Part shown: positions 1-6,188 of the stretch, piece after piece
Layout of the letters: each line of letters begins with the position of its first letter
Numbering within the stretch: the stretch's first letter is position 1
DNA from: an uncultured bacterium
GTDB taxonomy: Bacteria > Cyanobacteriota > Vampirovibrionia > Gastranaerophilales > Gastranaerophilaceae
DNA length: 12,514 nucleotides
Assembly: GCA_902782905.1 (NCBI GenBank)
Contig: CACZPB010000203.1
Span: forward strand, 1-12,514
Direction: 5' to 3'
Translations under genes and position numbers: made by a program
Notes under the pieces: generated by a model
The model's database searches: none
The model's input: only the letters and a program-made list of their open reading frames with translations
Told to the model about the DNA's origin: nothing

Positions 1-1
1 A

Positions 2-109
2 TTGGTTGAAAGAGCATTTGATGACCAATGTACAGGTGCTAACCCAAGATATCCTCTTATGAGTGAAATCAAGAAAATCTTCTTAGACGCATACGAAGGT
101 ATCGTATAA
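2..109 (+). CDS. adhE: Bifunctional acetaldehyde-CoA/alcohol dehydrogenase AdhE, C-terminal end (partial)
   Basis: Only the last 35 codons are in the window; the frame is open at the left edge and ends in TAA at 107-109. The peptide contains AFDDQCTGANPRYPL followed by SEIKKIF, which I recognise as the conserved C-terminal stretch of AdhE, the enzyme that reduces acetyl-CoA to acetaldehyde and then ethanol using NADH. Here it belongs to the iron-dependent alcohol dehydrogenase half. The protein stops a few residues after this stretch, without the longer tail of the Escherichia coli protein. A stand-alone iron-type alcohol dehydrogenase could share this ending, but the CTGANPRYPL form is typical of AdhE. 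Its position just before rex fits, because adhE is a classic Rex target. The identification is from a short fragment, so it is good but not certain. Confidence 0.8.
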   Translation: MVERAFDDQCTGANPRYPLMSEIKKIFLDAYEGIV

Positions 110-110
110 A

Positions 111-173
111 AAGTGATAAAGTGATTAAGTGATTGAGTGACTAAGTATTAATGTCGCTTAATCACTTAATTAT
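111..173 (+). terminator. Long hairpin built of 8-bp tandem units after adhE
   Basis: Bases 124-141 pair with 153-170 without bulges (18 bp, two G-T wobbles) around an 11-nt loop, and pairing can be extended to 121-173 with further wobbles. The left arm lies in a run of 8-bp units, AAGTGATA, AAGTGATT, AAGTGATT, GAGTGACT, AAGTATTA, at 111-150. The hairpin starts 11 bases after the adhE stop, so it probably terminates adhE or protects its mRNA end. The bases that follow (TTATATATTC) are only moderately T-rich, so efficiency as an intrinsic terminator is uncertain. Confidence 0.55.
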
Positions 174-200
174 ATATTCACCCATTAAAGGATAAGATAA

Positions 201-815
201 ATGGAAATTCCTGATAAAGTAGTAAATCGTTTAACAATGTATCACTTTATACTTGAAGATATAAGAGATGATGAGGAATATATTTCAAGTACAAAGTTTG
301 CTGCTCTGTTAGGAATTGACAACTCTCAAGTTCGCAAAGACTTAAAATACATTGATAACCAAGGAAAATGCAGAGTAGGTTACGAAGTTAAACAATTAAA
401 GCGCAAAATTGAAGAATATTTGGGTTTTAAGCAGACAAAAAACGCTTTTATTGTAGGAGCGGGTAACTTTGGCACAGCGCTTGCAAAATATGACGGTTTT
501 AAGGATTACGGTCTAAACATTGCTGCTATGTTTGATAAAGATGTCAAAAAAATAGGTACAATAATTAACGGGAAAGAGGTTTTTGACATATCAAAAGTAG
601 GCAGTTTAGCATCTAAACAAGGGGTAGAAATAGCTATTTTAACTGTTCCGAGAGCTTATGCACAAAGTGTCGCGAATTATCTCGCAGGTGCAGGAATAAA
701 ATATATTTGGAATTTTACGACTTGTGTTTTGGATTTGCCGAACGATGTAAAGGTTTGGAACGAAAATTTGATAGGAAGTTTTTTACAATTTACGAATAAA
801 GATAAGGAAAATTAG
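201..815 (+). CDS. rex: Redox-sensing transcriptional repressor Rex
   Basis: Rex senses the NADH/NAD+ ratio: bound to NAD+ it holds operators of fermentation and respiration genes, and NADH releases it. The 204-residue protein has the usual two-domain layout. Residues 1-75 form a winged helix, with SSTKFAALLGIDNSQVRKDL as the DNA-recognition region and G-Y near 60-61 leading into the linker. Residues 80-200 form a Rossmann fold with the dinucleotide loop GAGNFG near residues 87-92, followed by MFDKD at the end of the second strand. Length matches the family (about 205-220). ATG 201 is preceded by AAAGGA at 187-192, a suitable ribosome binding site. It lies between adhE and a hydrogenase-sensor/alcohol dehydrogenase cluster, exactly the kind of genes Rex controls in anaerobes. 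I did not find a convincing Rex operator (TTGTTAA-N4-TTAACAA type) in the window; the adhE promoter lies outside it. Confidence 0.93.
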   Translation: MEIPDKVVNRLTMYHFILEDIRDDEEYISSTKFAALLGIDNSQVRKDLKYIDNQGKCRVGYEVKQLKRKIEEYLGFKQTKNAFIVGAGNFGTALAKYDGFKDYGLNIAAMFDKDVKKIGTIINGKEVFDISKVGSLASKQGVEIAILTVPRAYAQSVANYLAGAGIKYIWNFTTCVLDLPNDVKVWNENLIGSFLQFTNKDKEN

Positions 816-825
816 TAACCTTCAT

Positions 826-905
826 TTCCCTCGCCCCTTGAGGGAGAGGGAAGAATTTCAACTTGAAAGTCTTTTGACTTGAAAGTTAGAAATTCGGGTG
901 AGGGG
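826..905. repeat. Palindromic intergenic element between rex and the ferredoxin gene
   Basis: This 80-bp stretch is almost wholly self-complementary. Bases 828-836 pair with 896-904, 853-859 (GAATTTC) pair with 889-895 (GAAATTC), and 860-871 pair with 876-887 around a TTTT loop. A second, exclusive hairpin pairs 826-832 (TTCCCTC) with 846-852 (GAGGGAA), with CCC/GGG inside. It also holds a 10-bp direct repeat, ACTTGAAAGT, at 861-870 and 877-886 (approximately). It resembles the C-rich/G-rich palindromic units scattered between genes in many bacteria. It may act as a rex terminator or an mRNA-processing site. Dispersal in the genome cannot be tested here. Confidence 0.6.
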
Positions 906-931
906 TATAAAAAGAAAAGGATATAAACTAA

Positions 932-1165
932 ATGACAACAGAGATAAAAGTATGTATGGGAAGTGCCTGCTTTGCTAAAGGTAATCAGGAAAACTTGGAA
1001 TATATAAAGGAATTTATTGAAGAAAAAGGGCTTGATGCTGAAGTTTCTATAATGGGTGCTCTTTGCGAAAACAAGTGCGAAGTTGGGCCTAGAATCATAA
1101 TTAACGAAAAAGAATATACAAAAATTAATAAAGAAAAGCTTGAAGAAATTTTACAATTAGTGTAA
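932..1165 (+). CDS. Small thioredoxin-like [2Fe-2S] ferredoxin (NuoE/HndA-type domain)
   Basis: This 77-residue protein is a minimal thioredoxin-like ferredoxin, the fold found at the end of the NuoE/HydC/HndA subunits of NADH-linked complexes. Four cysteines give the family pattern: C8 and C13 (C-x4-C, in VCMGSAC) and C45 and C49 (C-x3-C, in LCENKC). They should hold one [2Fe-2S] cluster. The helical N-terminal part found in full NuoE subunits (about 150 residues) is absent, so this is probably a soluble electron carrier or a small partner protein, not a complex I subunit. AGG at 918-920 serves as a modest ribosome binding site. It lies 43 bp before hydS, and a second paralogue follows the phosphatase, so it is likely to exchange electrons with HydS. 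That partnership is inferred from position only. Confidence 0.85.
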   Translation: MTTEIKVCMGSACFAKGNQENLEYIKEFIEEKGLDAEVSIMGALCENKCEVGPRIIINEKEYTKINKEKLEEILQLV

Positions 1166-1208
1166 AACTAAAATATGGCTATATTAGTGTGTGTGAAAGA
1201 GGTTTAGG

Positions 1209-2939
1209 ATGGACAAACAGTATCCTGTTTATACTTTAAAAAACGAGTGTAATGACTGCTACAAATGTATTAGAGGATGCCATATTAAGGCTATTCGCAT
1301 TCAGAGCGGCAGTGCTTCCGTTATCAATGAAAAATGTATAGCATGCGGTCACTGTGTTACGATTTGCCCTGCGGGTGCAAAAAGGGTCAGAAACGACATA
1401 GATGTTGTAAAGGCTCTGTTTTTGACAGGCAAAAAGGTTTACGTCTCTCTTGCGCCAAGCTGGGCGGGTGTTTATAACGTATCAAAAGAAAAAATGATTG
1501 CAGCGCTCAAAAAGCTTGGCTTTGCAGGAGTTTCAGAAACAGCACTGGGCGCTCAAGAGGTTTCAATCCAAACAGCAAAAATACTTAATAGTGCGGAAAA
1601 AGGGCTATTTATATCTTCTGCTTGTCCTGTTATAGATGATTATGTAAGGCTTTATAAACCGAACTTTGCGAAATGCATTACCCCTATTGCTTCTCCGGCA
1701 CTTACTCACTGTAAGCTTATGAAGAAAACGCTTGGTGAGGATATAAGGGTCGTATTTATAGGACCTTGCATTGCAAAGAAAAACGAGGCTGATGCTAATC
1801 CGGATTTAATGTCTGCCGCTTTAACCTTTGATGAGCTGAATTATTGGATAAAAGAAGAATTTATTGATATTGAAAATATAGAGGCTGACGAGAGTTGCAA
1901 ATTTGTGCCTGAAAGTTCTTATGAAGGCGCACTTTATCCTCTTGAGGGCGGTATGAACGAGACAATTAAAAAAGTCGGCATTGATAAGGATGATGTTACG
2001 TTTATCGCAGTAAGCTCGCTTGAGAGTTTTGATAAATCTCTCCAAAATATTAATCCTGACAAGATTGAAAACAAGATTTTTGTAGAGGCGCTAGGATGCT
2101 CAGGCGGATGTATAAACGGTCCTTGTTTATCAAGTGAAAAATCAAGAATTCTTATAACTTCTGATATTTACTCAAAAACTAACTATAGAGATGAAGTTCC
2201 AAAAGAACCGAGAGTTGTTGTAGAAAAAGAATATACTCCAATGCCTGTCGAAAAAGTTGAGTATTCTATAGAGCAAATAACCAAAGCTCTCAGAAAAATC
2301 AGCAAGCATAAAGAAGAAGATGAGCTGAATTGCGCAGGATGCGGCTATGCAAGTTGTCGAGAGTTTGTTAATGCGCTTATTGCCGGCGATGCTGAACCTT
2401 CACAATGCGCTTCTTATATGAGAAAGATTGCCGTAAGAAAAGCAGCCGCAATGCTTAGATGTATGCCTTCAGCAGTTGTTATTGTTGATTCTAATATGGA
2501 AATCGTTGAAGCCAACGATTCATTTGAACACATGTTTTTGTCAGAAGAAATGTATGAAATTTTTGCTTCACGTCAAAACGGTTTGACAGGCGCTTGCATT
2601 GACAGAATTGTTTCATTCCCTGAACTTTTCAAATCAGCACTTGATACCGGAAAGGATATTCATCAAGAGCATTATGCAATAGGCGATAAAGTTTACGATA
2701 TAAGTATATTTACGATTGAAGATAACGAGCTTATTGGTGCCGTAATATCTGATGTTACAAAATCAGAGATGGACAGAAGTAAGATTGCACAAAAGGCAAG
2801 AGAAGTTATCACAAAAAATATTACAACTGTTCAAGAAATAGCAAGTTTGCTTGGAGAACACATGGTAGAGACAGAACTCTTATTAAACTCTATTGCAGAA
2901 GGTTATGACCCCAATATAAATGAAGGGGATAAAAAGTAA
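1209..2939 (+). CDS. hydS: Sensory (group C) [FeFe] hydrogenase with PAS domain, HydS
   Basis: The 576-residue protein has, in order: two [4Fe-4S] ferredoxin motifs (C14, C17, C20, C24 and C43, C46, C49, C53); an [FeFe]-hydrogenase catalytic domain at about 75-325; a further Fe-S motif of the CxGCGxxxC type (C375, C378, C383, C400); a PAS domain at about 418-518; and a helical tail at 520-565. All four H-cluster cysteines are present: C139 (SSACP), C187 (GPCIAKKNE), C297 and C301 (EALGCSGGC). The catalytic motifs deviate as in group C sensors: the proton-transfer cysteine of TSCCP is alanine (A138) and the MPC methionine is glycine (G185). This argues for slow chemistry and a sensing role, not bulk H2 production. 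No membrane segment or signal peptide is visible, so it is cytoplasmic. The start at 1209 follows GAGGTTTAGG. The phosphatase gene begins 2 bp after the stop, pointing to translational coupling. Confidence 0.92.
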   Translation: MDKQYPVYTLKNECNDCYKCIRGCHIKAIRIQSGSASVINEKCIACGHCVTICPAGAKRVRNDIDVVKALFLTGKKVYVSLAPSWAGVYNVSKEKMIAALKKLGFAGVSETALGAQEVSIQTAKILNSAEKGLFISSACPVIDDYVRLYKPNFAKCITPIASPALTHCKLMKKTLGEDIRVVFIGPCIAKKNEADANPDLMSAALTFDELNYWIKEEFIDIENIEADESCKFVPESSYEGALYPLEGGMNETIKKVGIDKDDVTFIAVSSLESFDKSLQNINPDKIENKIFVEALGCSGGCINGPCLSSEKSRILITSDIYSKTNYRDEVPKEPRVVVEKEYTPMPVEKVEYSIEQITKALRKISKHKEEDELNCAGCGYASCREFVNALIAGDAEPSQCASYMRKIAVRKAAAMLRCMPSAVVIVDSNMEIVEANDSFEHMFLSEEMYEIFASRQNGLTGACIDRIVSFPELFKSALDTGKDIHQEHYAIGDKVYDISIFTIEDNELIGAVISDVTKSEMDRSKIAQKAREVITKNITTVQEIASLLGEHMVETELLLNSIAEGYDPNINEGDKK

Positions 2940-2941
2940 AA

Positions 2942-4099
2942 ATGTTTATAGATATTGCTTGTTCTCAAAAAAAGAAATATAACCAAAACGCTTACGGCGA
3001 CTATTTTTCATCAAACCGCTTCCCTAATATGAACAGAGTTGTAGCGGTTCTGTCTGACGGTTTGGGAAGCGGAATTAAGGCAAATATTTTGGCTTGTATG
3101 ACATCTACCATGCTCTTGAAGTTCATGGAAAATCATTCTGATATAGAAAAGTCTTGTGAAATTATCATGAATTCGCTTCCTGTATGTAAAGTTAGAGGTA
3201 TAAGCTATTCAACATTTTCTGCAATAGATTGTTTTGAAAACGGAAAAGCAAAAATTGTTGAGGAAGGAAACCCTGATTTTATTTGGATAAGAGGTAATGA
3301 GGTATTAAAGCCTGAGTTTCAAACAATTCAGTCTAAAGATTTTAAAAACAGAAAAATGAAAGTGTATAATATTACCTTGGAAAAATATGACAGAATTATT
3401 TTCTGTTCAGATGGTGCGACTCAGGTTGCAATGGGTACAAAACGTTATCCTTTAGGGCTTGAGAGAAACGGACTTATCGGTATTATTAAAAACAAATTAG
3501 AAAAAGATCCTGATATTTCTTCTAAGGATTTGAGTGATTATTTGGTTAAACAAATTGAGCTTATAGCGCCTAACAGAGAATTAAAAGACGATACTTCAAT
3601 AGTTTCAATATATTGCAGAGACCCTAGAGAATCCTTGATTTTTACGGGACCTCCATATCATCAGGAAAAGGACAGCTATTTTGCAAAATCATTTATGGAA
3701 TTTAAGGGTAAAAAAGCAATCGCAGGCGGAACAACTGCAAATATTATCTCAAGAGAGCTTAACATTCCGGTTGTTGCAAAACTTTCTATGAATGCGGGCA
3801 AACTTCCGGGGCTTTCAGAGATGGAAGGTGTAGATTTGGTTACTGAAGGCATTTTGACTTTGACAAAAACACTAGAGTATCTGGAAACAGGAAAAACGGA
3901 AGAAAATGCAGCAAAAACGCTGATGAACTTTTTGCTCGACAGTGACGTGATTAATTTCCTTGTAGGCGCTCAGATGAATAAGGCTCACTATGACCCTAAT
4001 TTACCTATTGAAATTGAGATTAGAAAAAATATAATAAAACAAATGGCAGAAGTTCTTGAGGAAAAATATTTGAAAAAAGTTAATGTACAATTTGTATAA
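2942..4099 (+). CDS. SpoIIE/PP2C-type serine/threonine phosphatase with extra C-terminal domain, HydS partner
   Basis: Residues 1-225 form a PP2C-like SpoIIE domain. Metal-binding acidic motifs are D39-G40 (VLSDGLGSG), D157-G158 (FCSDGAT) and D216-D217 (LKDDTSIV), all intact, so it should be an active Mn/Mg-dependent protein phosphatase. Residues from about 232 to 385 form an additional domain that I do not recognise, with a motif AIAGGTTANI near 259-268 and a helical end. There is no PAS, GAF or response-regulator domain at the N-terminus, so the sensing input probably comes from HydS, whose gene ends 2 bp upstream; its ribosome binding site (AAGGGG) lies inside the end of hydS. SpoIIE-type enzymes usually dephosphorylate STAS anti-anti-sigma proteins, but no STAS or anti-sigma gene is in the window, so the target is unknown. 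Confidence 0.85.
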   Translation: MFIDIACSQKKKYNQNAYGDYFSSNRFPNMNRVVAVLSDGLGSGIKANILACMTSTMLLKFMENHSDIEKSCEIIMNSLPVCKVRGISYSTFSAIDCFENGKAKIVEEGNPDFIWIRGNEVLKPEFQTIQSKDFKNRKMKVYNITLEKYDRIIFCSDGATQVAMGTKRYPLGLERNGLIGIIKNKLEKDPDISSKDLSDYLVKQIELIAPNRELKDDTSIVSIYCRDPRESLIFTGPPYHQEKDSYFAKSFMEFKGKKAIAGGTTANIISRELNIPVVAKLSMNAGKLPGLSEMEGVDLVTEGILTLTKTLEYLETGKTEENAAKTLMNFLLDSDVINFLVGAQMNKAHYDPNLPIEIEIRKNIIKQMAEVLEEKYLKKVNVQFV

Positions 4100-4111
4100 A
4101 GGAGTTTTTAT

Positions 4112-4369
4112 ATGTCAAAAATTGAAGTAAAAGTGTGTATGGGAACAACCTGTTTTGTTATGGGTGGCAGCAATTTGCAGGAGCTCAATGACATTATTCC
4201 GAAAAGGTACGGCGATAAGGTTGAAGTTAGCGCAAGCAATTGTCTGGGGCTTTGTTCAATAAATTGGGAATATTCAAAAGCTCCGTATGTAAAAGTTGAT
4301 GATGATGTAGTGACAGAAGCGACAATTGATAAAGTTATAGAGCTGATTGATAAAAAATTAGGTAAATAA
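4112..4369 (+). CDS. Second small thioredoxin-like [2Fe-2S] ferredoxin
   Basis: An 85-residue paralogue of the ferredoxin at 932-1165. It has the same cysteine pattern: C9 and C14 (VCMGTTC), then C44 and C48 (NCLGLC), ligands for one [2Fe-2S] cluster in a thioredoxin-like fold. The N-terminal MGTTCF and the MGSACF of its paralogue align well, but the rest has diverged, with a longer loop before the final strand (EYSKAPYVKV). A strong AAGGAG site precedes ATG 4112, which is 12 bp after the phosphatase stop. The alcohol dehydrogenase follows 11 bp later, so it is cotranscribed with both. It may carry electrons to or from HydS, or contact the phosphatase; only the operon context supports either idea. 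Confidence 0.85.
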   Translation: MSKIEVKVCMGTTCFVMGGSNLQELNDIIPKRYGDKVEVSASNCLGLCSINWEYSKAPYVKVDDDVVTEATIDKVIELIDKKLGK

Positions 4370-4380
4370 GGAGAGTAAAA

Positions 4381-5571
4381 ATGAGTTGGGAAAACGATTT
4401 GAATTTTAATGAAGTAAAAGAAATTAGAACACGCACAACTGTTTATTTCGGATGCGGAGCAATTAATAAAATAGAAGATATTGCAAAAGCTTATGCCTCG
4501 AAAGGAATAGACAAAGTTATTGTAATGTCAGGCAGAAACGCATATAAATCAACCGGAGCTTGGGATGTTGTAGAAAAAGCGCTTAAGGCAAACAATATCG
4601 GATATATTAACTATGATAAAGTTACTCCAAACCCGACAACTGATGCTATTGATGAAGCAACTCAAATGGCAAAAGAATTTGGGGCAAAGGCAGTTATAAC
4701 AATAGGCGGCGGCTCACCTACAGATGCAGGAAAATCCGTAGCTATACTTCTCAAGTACCCGAATGAGACCGGAAGCAGCTTGTATACATTCAAGTTTGCA
4801 CCAACTGAAGCTGCCCCGATTGTGGCAATAAACTTAACTCACGGAACCGGAAGCGAGACCAACAGATTTGCGGTAGCAACTATTCTGGAGAAAAATTATA
4901 AACCTGCTATTGCTTACGATTGCATTTATCCTGAATTTGCAATTGATGACCCTGATTTGATGGTCGGTCTTTCTCCAAAACAAACAAGATATGTTTCAAT
5001 AGACGCAGTTAACCACGTTGTAGAGGCTGCAACTTCTGTTGTTGCGTCTCCTTATACTATTACGCTTGCAAGGGAGACCGTTGAGCTTGTTTCAAAATAT
5101 TTACCGAAAGCAATTGCTAATCCTGCTGATAAAGAAGCAAGATACTATCTTTGCTATGCTGCAATGATAGCAGGTGTTTGCTTCGATAACGGACTTTTAC
5201 ACTATACTCACGCATTAGAACATCCGCTGAGTGCTATGAAACCTGATTTTTCACATGGTTTGGGTTTAGCAATATTGCTCCCTGCCGTTATAAAAAATAT
5301 TTATTCTGCTAAGTCTGAAACCTTGAAATATATTTTGGAACCTATTGCTAAAGATTTTTCAAGTGCGGATAAAGCTTCAGAGAGCGTTTATGAATGGCTA
5401 AAATCTGTTGACGTTCCAAACAAATTGAAAGATGAAGGTTTTAGCGAAGCTGATGTCGAAAAGCTTACGGAACTTGCTTTTACAACTCCATCTCTTGATG
5501 GATTGCTGGGAATTGCACCGACAAAGGCAACCAGAGAAGCAGTGGAGACTATATATAGAGAATCATTATAA
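4381..5571 (+). CDS. Iron-containing alcohol dehydrogenase (group III)
   Basis: This 396-residue protein is a full-length member of the iron-activated alcohol dehydrogenase family, which interconverts aldehydes and alcohols with NAD(P)H. The nucleotide-binding loop is GGGSPTDAGK (109-118), followed by THGTGSE (153-159). Metal ligands align with those of FucO: D208 and H212 (SIDAVNHVVEA), H277 (THALEHP) and H292 (SHGLG). Homologues are often NADPH- or NADH-dependent butanol/ethanol dehydrogenases; the exact substrate cannot be read. ATG 4381 has AAGGAG eleven bases before it. It is the last gene of the HydS operon and ends just before a strong terminator. With AdhE upstream of rex, the locus carries two alcohol-forming enzymes around a redox/H2 sensing module. 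Confidence 0.9.
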   Translation: MSWENDLNFNEVKEIRTRTTVYFGCGAINKIEDIAKAYASKGIDKVIVMSGRNAYKSTGAWDVVEKALKANNIGYINYDKVTPNPTTDAIDEATQMAKEFGAKAVITIGGGSPTDAGKSVAILLKYPNETGSSLYTFKFAPTEAAPIVAINLTHGTGSETNRFAVATILEKNYKPAIAYDCIYPEFAIDDPDLMVGLSPKQTRYVSIDAVNHVVEAATSVVASPYTITLARETVELVSKYLPKAIANPADKEARYYLCYAAMIAGVCFDNGLLHYTHALEHPLSAMKPDFSHGLGLAILLPAVIKNIYSAKSETLKYILEPIAKDFSSADKASESVYEWLKSVDVPNKLKDEGFSEADVEKLTELAFTTPSLDGLLGIAPTKATREAVETIYRESL

Positions 5572-5582
5572 GAACAATAAAT

Positions 5583-5620
5583 AAAAGGCGGGCATATTAA
5601 AAAATATGCCCGCCTTTTTT
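5583..5620. terminator. Strong bidirectional intrinsic terminator
   Basis: The GC-rich stem GGCGGGCATATT (5587-5598) pairs perfectly with 5603-5614 around an AAAA loop. It is flanked by A-tract 5583-5586 and T-tract 5615-5620, so it works as an intrinsic terminator in both directions. It ends the alcohol dehydrogenase operon on the + strand and the convergent acetyltransferase gene on the - strand, whose stop codon (5619-5621) overlaps the T-tract. Confidence 0.93.
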
Positions 5621-6173
5621 ATACTTCTTTTATCTTCCTTGCCGGAACTCCCGCAACGAGGTAGTTTGGAGGAACATCTTTTGTTACAACAGAACCTGCC
5701 GCAACAACGGCATTGTCACCGATTGTTACTCCGCCTAAAATTGTTACACTTCCTCCAATCCAAACGTTATTTCCTATTTTTATAGGTTTAGCAAATTCTA
5801 ATCCCTTAATCCTTGTTTTATAATCAATGGGATGTTCTGCTGTGTAAAAACCACAGTTTGGACCAATAAAAACATTGTCCCCGAAAATTACTTTTGCAGG
5901 GTCAAGTATAATTAAATTATGGTTAGAATAAAAATTTTCGCCAATCTCTATATTATAACCATAATCGCACATAAACGGCTGCTCGATAAAAAATTGCCCC
6001 TTAGTTTTGCCTAAAATCGTTTGCATTAGAGACTTTCTGCCATCCAAATCTGTGTATTGAAGATTATTATATTGCCTGCATAAAGTTTTACAATGCACCC
6101 TTTCTTTTATTAGTTCTTCATCATAGCCTGCATCATAAAGCTCGCCTTTTAACATTTTTTCTTTTTCACTCAT
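5619..6173 (-). CDS. Maltose/galactoside O-acetyltransferase family protein (LacA/Maa-like)
   Basis: The 184-residue protein is a left-handed beta-helix (hexapeptide repeat) acetyltransferase that uses acetyl-CoA to acetylate a sugar hydroxyl. The N-terminal helical domain begins SEKEKMLKGELYDA, a hallmark of the maltose acetyltransferase N-domain. Hexapeptide turns run from about 70 to 175 (for example IEIGEN, VIFGDN, IKIGNNVWIGG, VTIGDNAVVAAGSVVTKDV), and the catalytic histidine is H114 in TAEHPID. The ending VAGVPARKIKEV is also typical. Length matches Maa/LacA (about 183-203). AGGAAGG stands about 7 bases before the start. The mntP stop is 15 bp upstream on the same strand, so the two are one operon, although no functional link is evident. 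Substrate assignments in this family are unreliable from sequence; maltose or glucose is only the default. Confidence 0.9.
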   Translation of the reverse strand: MSEKEKMLKGELYDAGYDEELIKERVHCKTLCRQYNNLQYTDLDGRKSLMQTILGKTKGQFFIEQPFMCDYGYNIEIGENFYSNHNLIILDPAKVIFGDNVFIGPNCGFYTAEHPIDYKTRIKGLEFAKPIKIGNNVWIGGSVTILGGVTIGDNAVVAAGSVVTKDVPPNYLVAGVPARKIKEV

Positions 6174-6188
6174 ATTAAACCTTCCTTT

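Noticed and set aside
171..200. Rex operator upstream of rex
   Set aside because: No TTGTTAA-N4-TTAACAA or TTGTGA-type inverted repeat is present; the nearby symmetry belongs to the adhE hairpin.
880..911. Sigma70 promoter for the ferredoxin-hydS operon (TTGAAA / TATAAA)
   Set aside because: The spacer would be 20 bp and the -35 lies inside the palindromic element; too weak to list as a feature.
1821..2045. Open frame of 74 codons on the - strand inside hydS
   Set aside because: It lies entirely within the hydrogenase domain on the other strand and has no recognisable motif.
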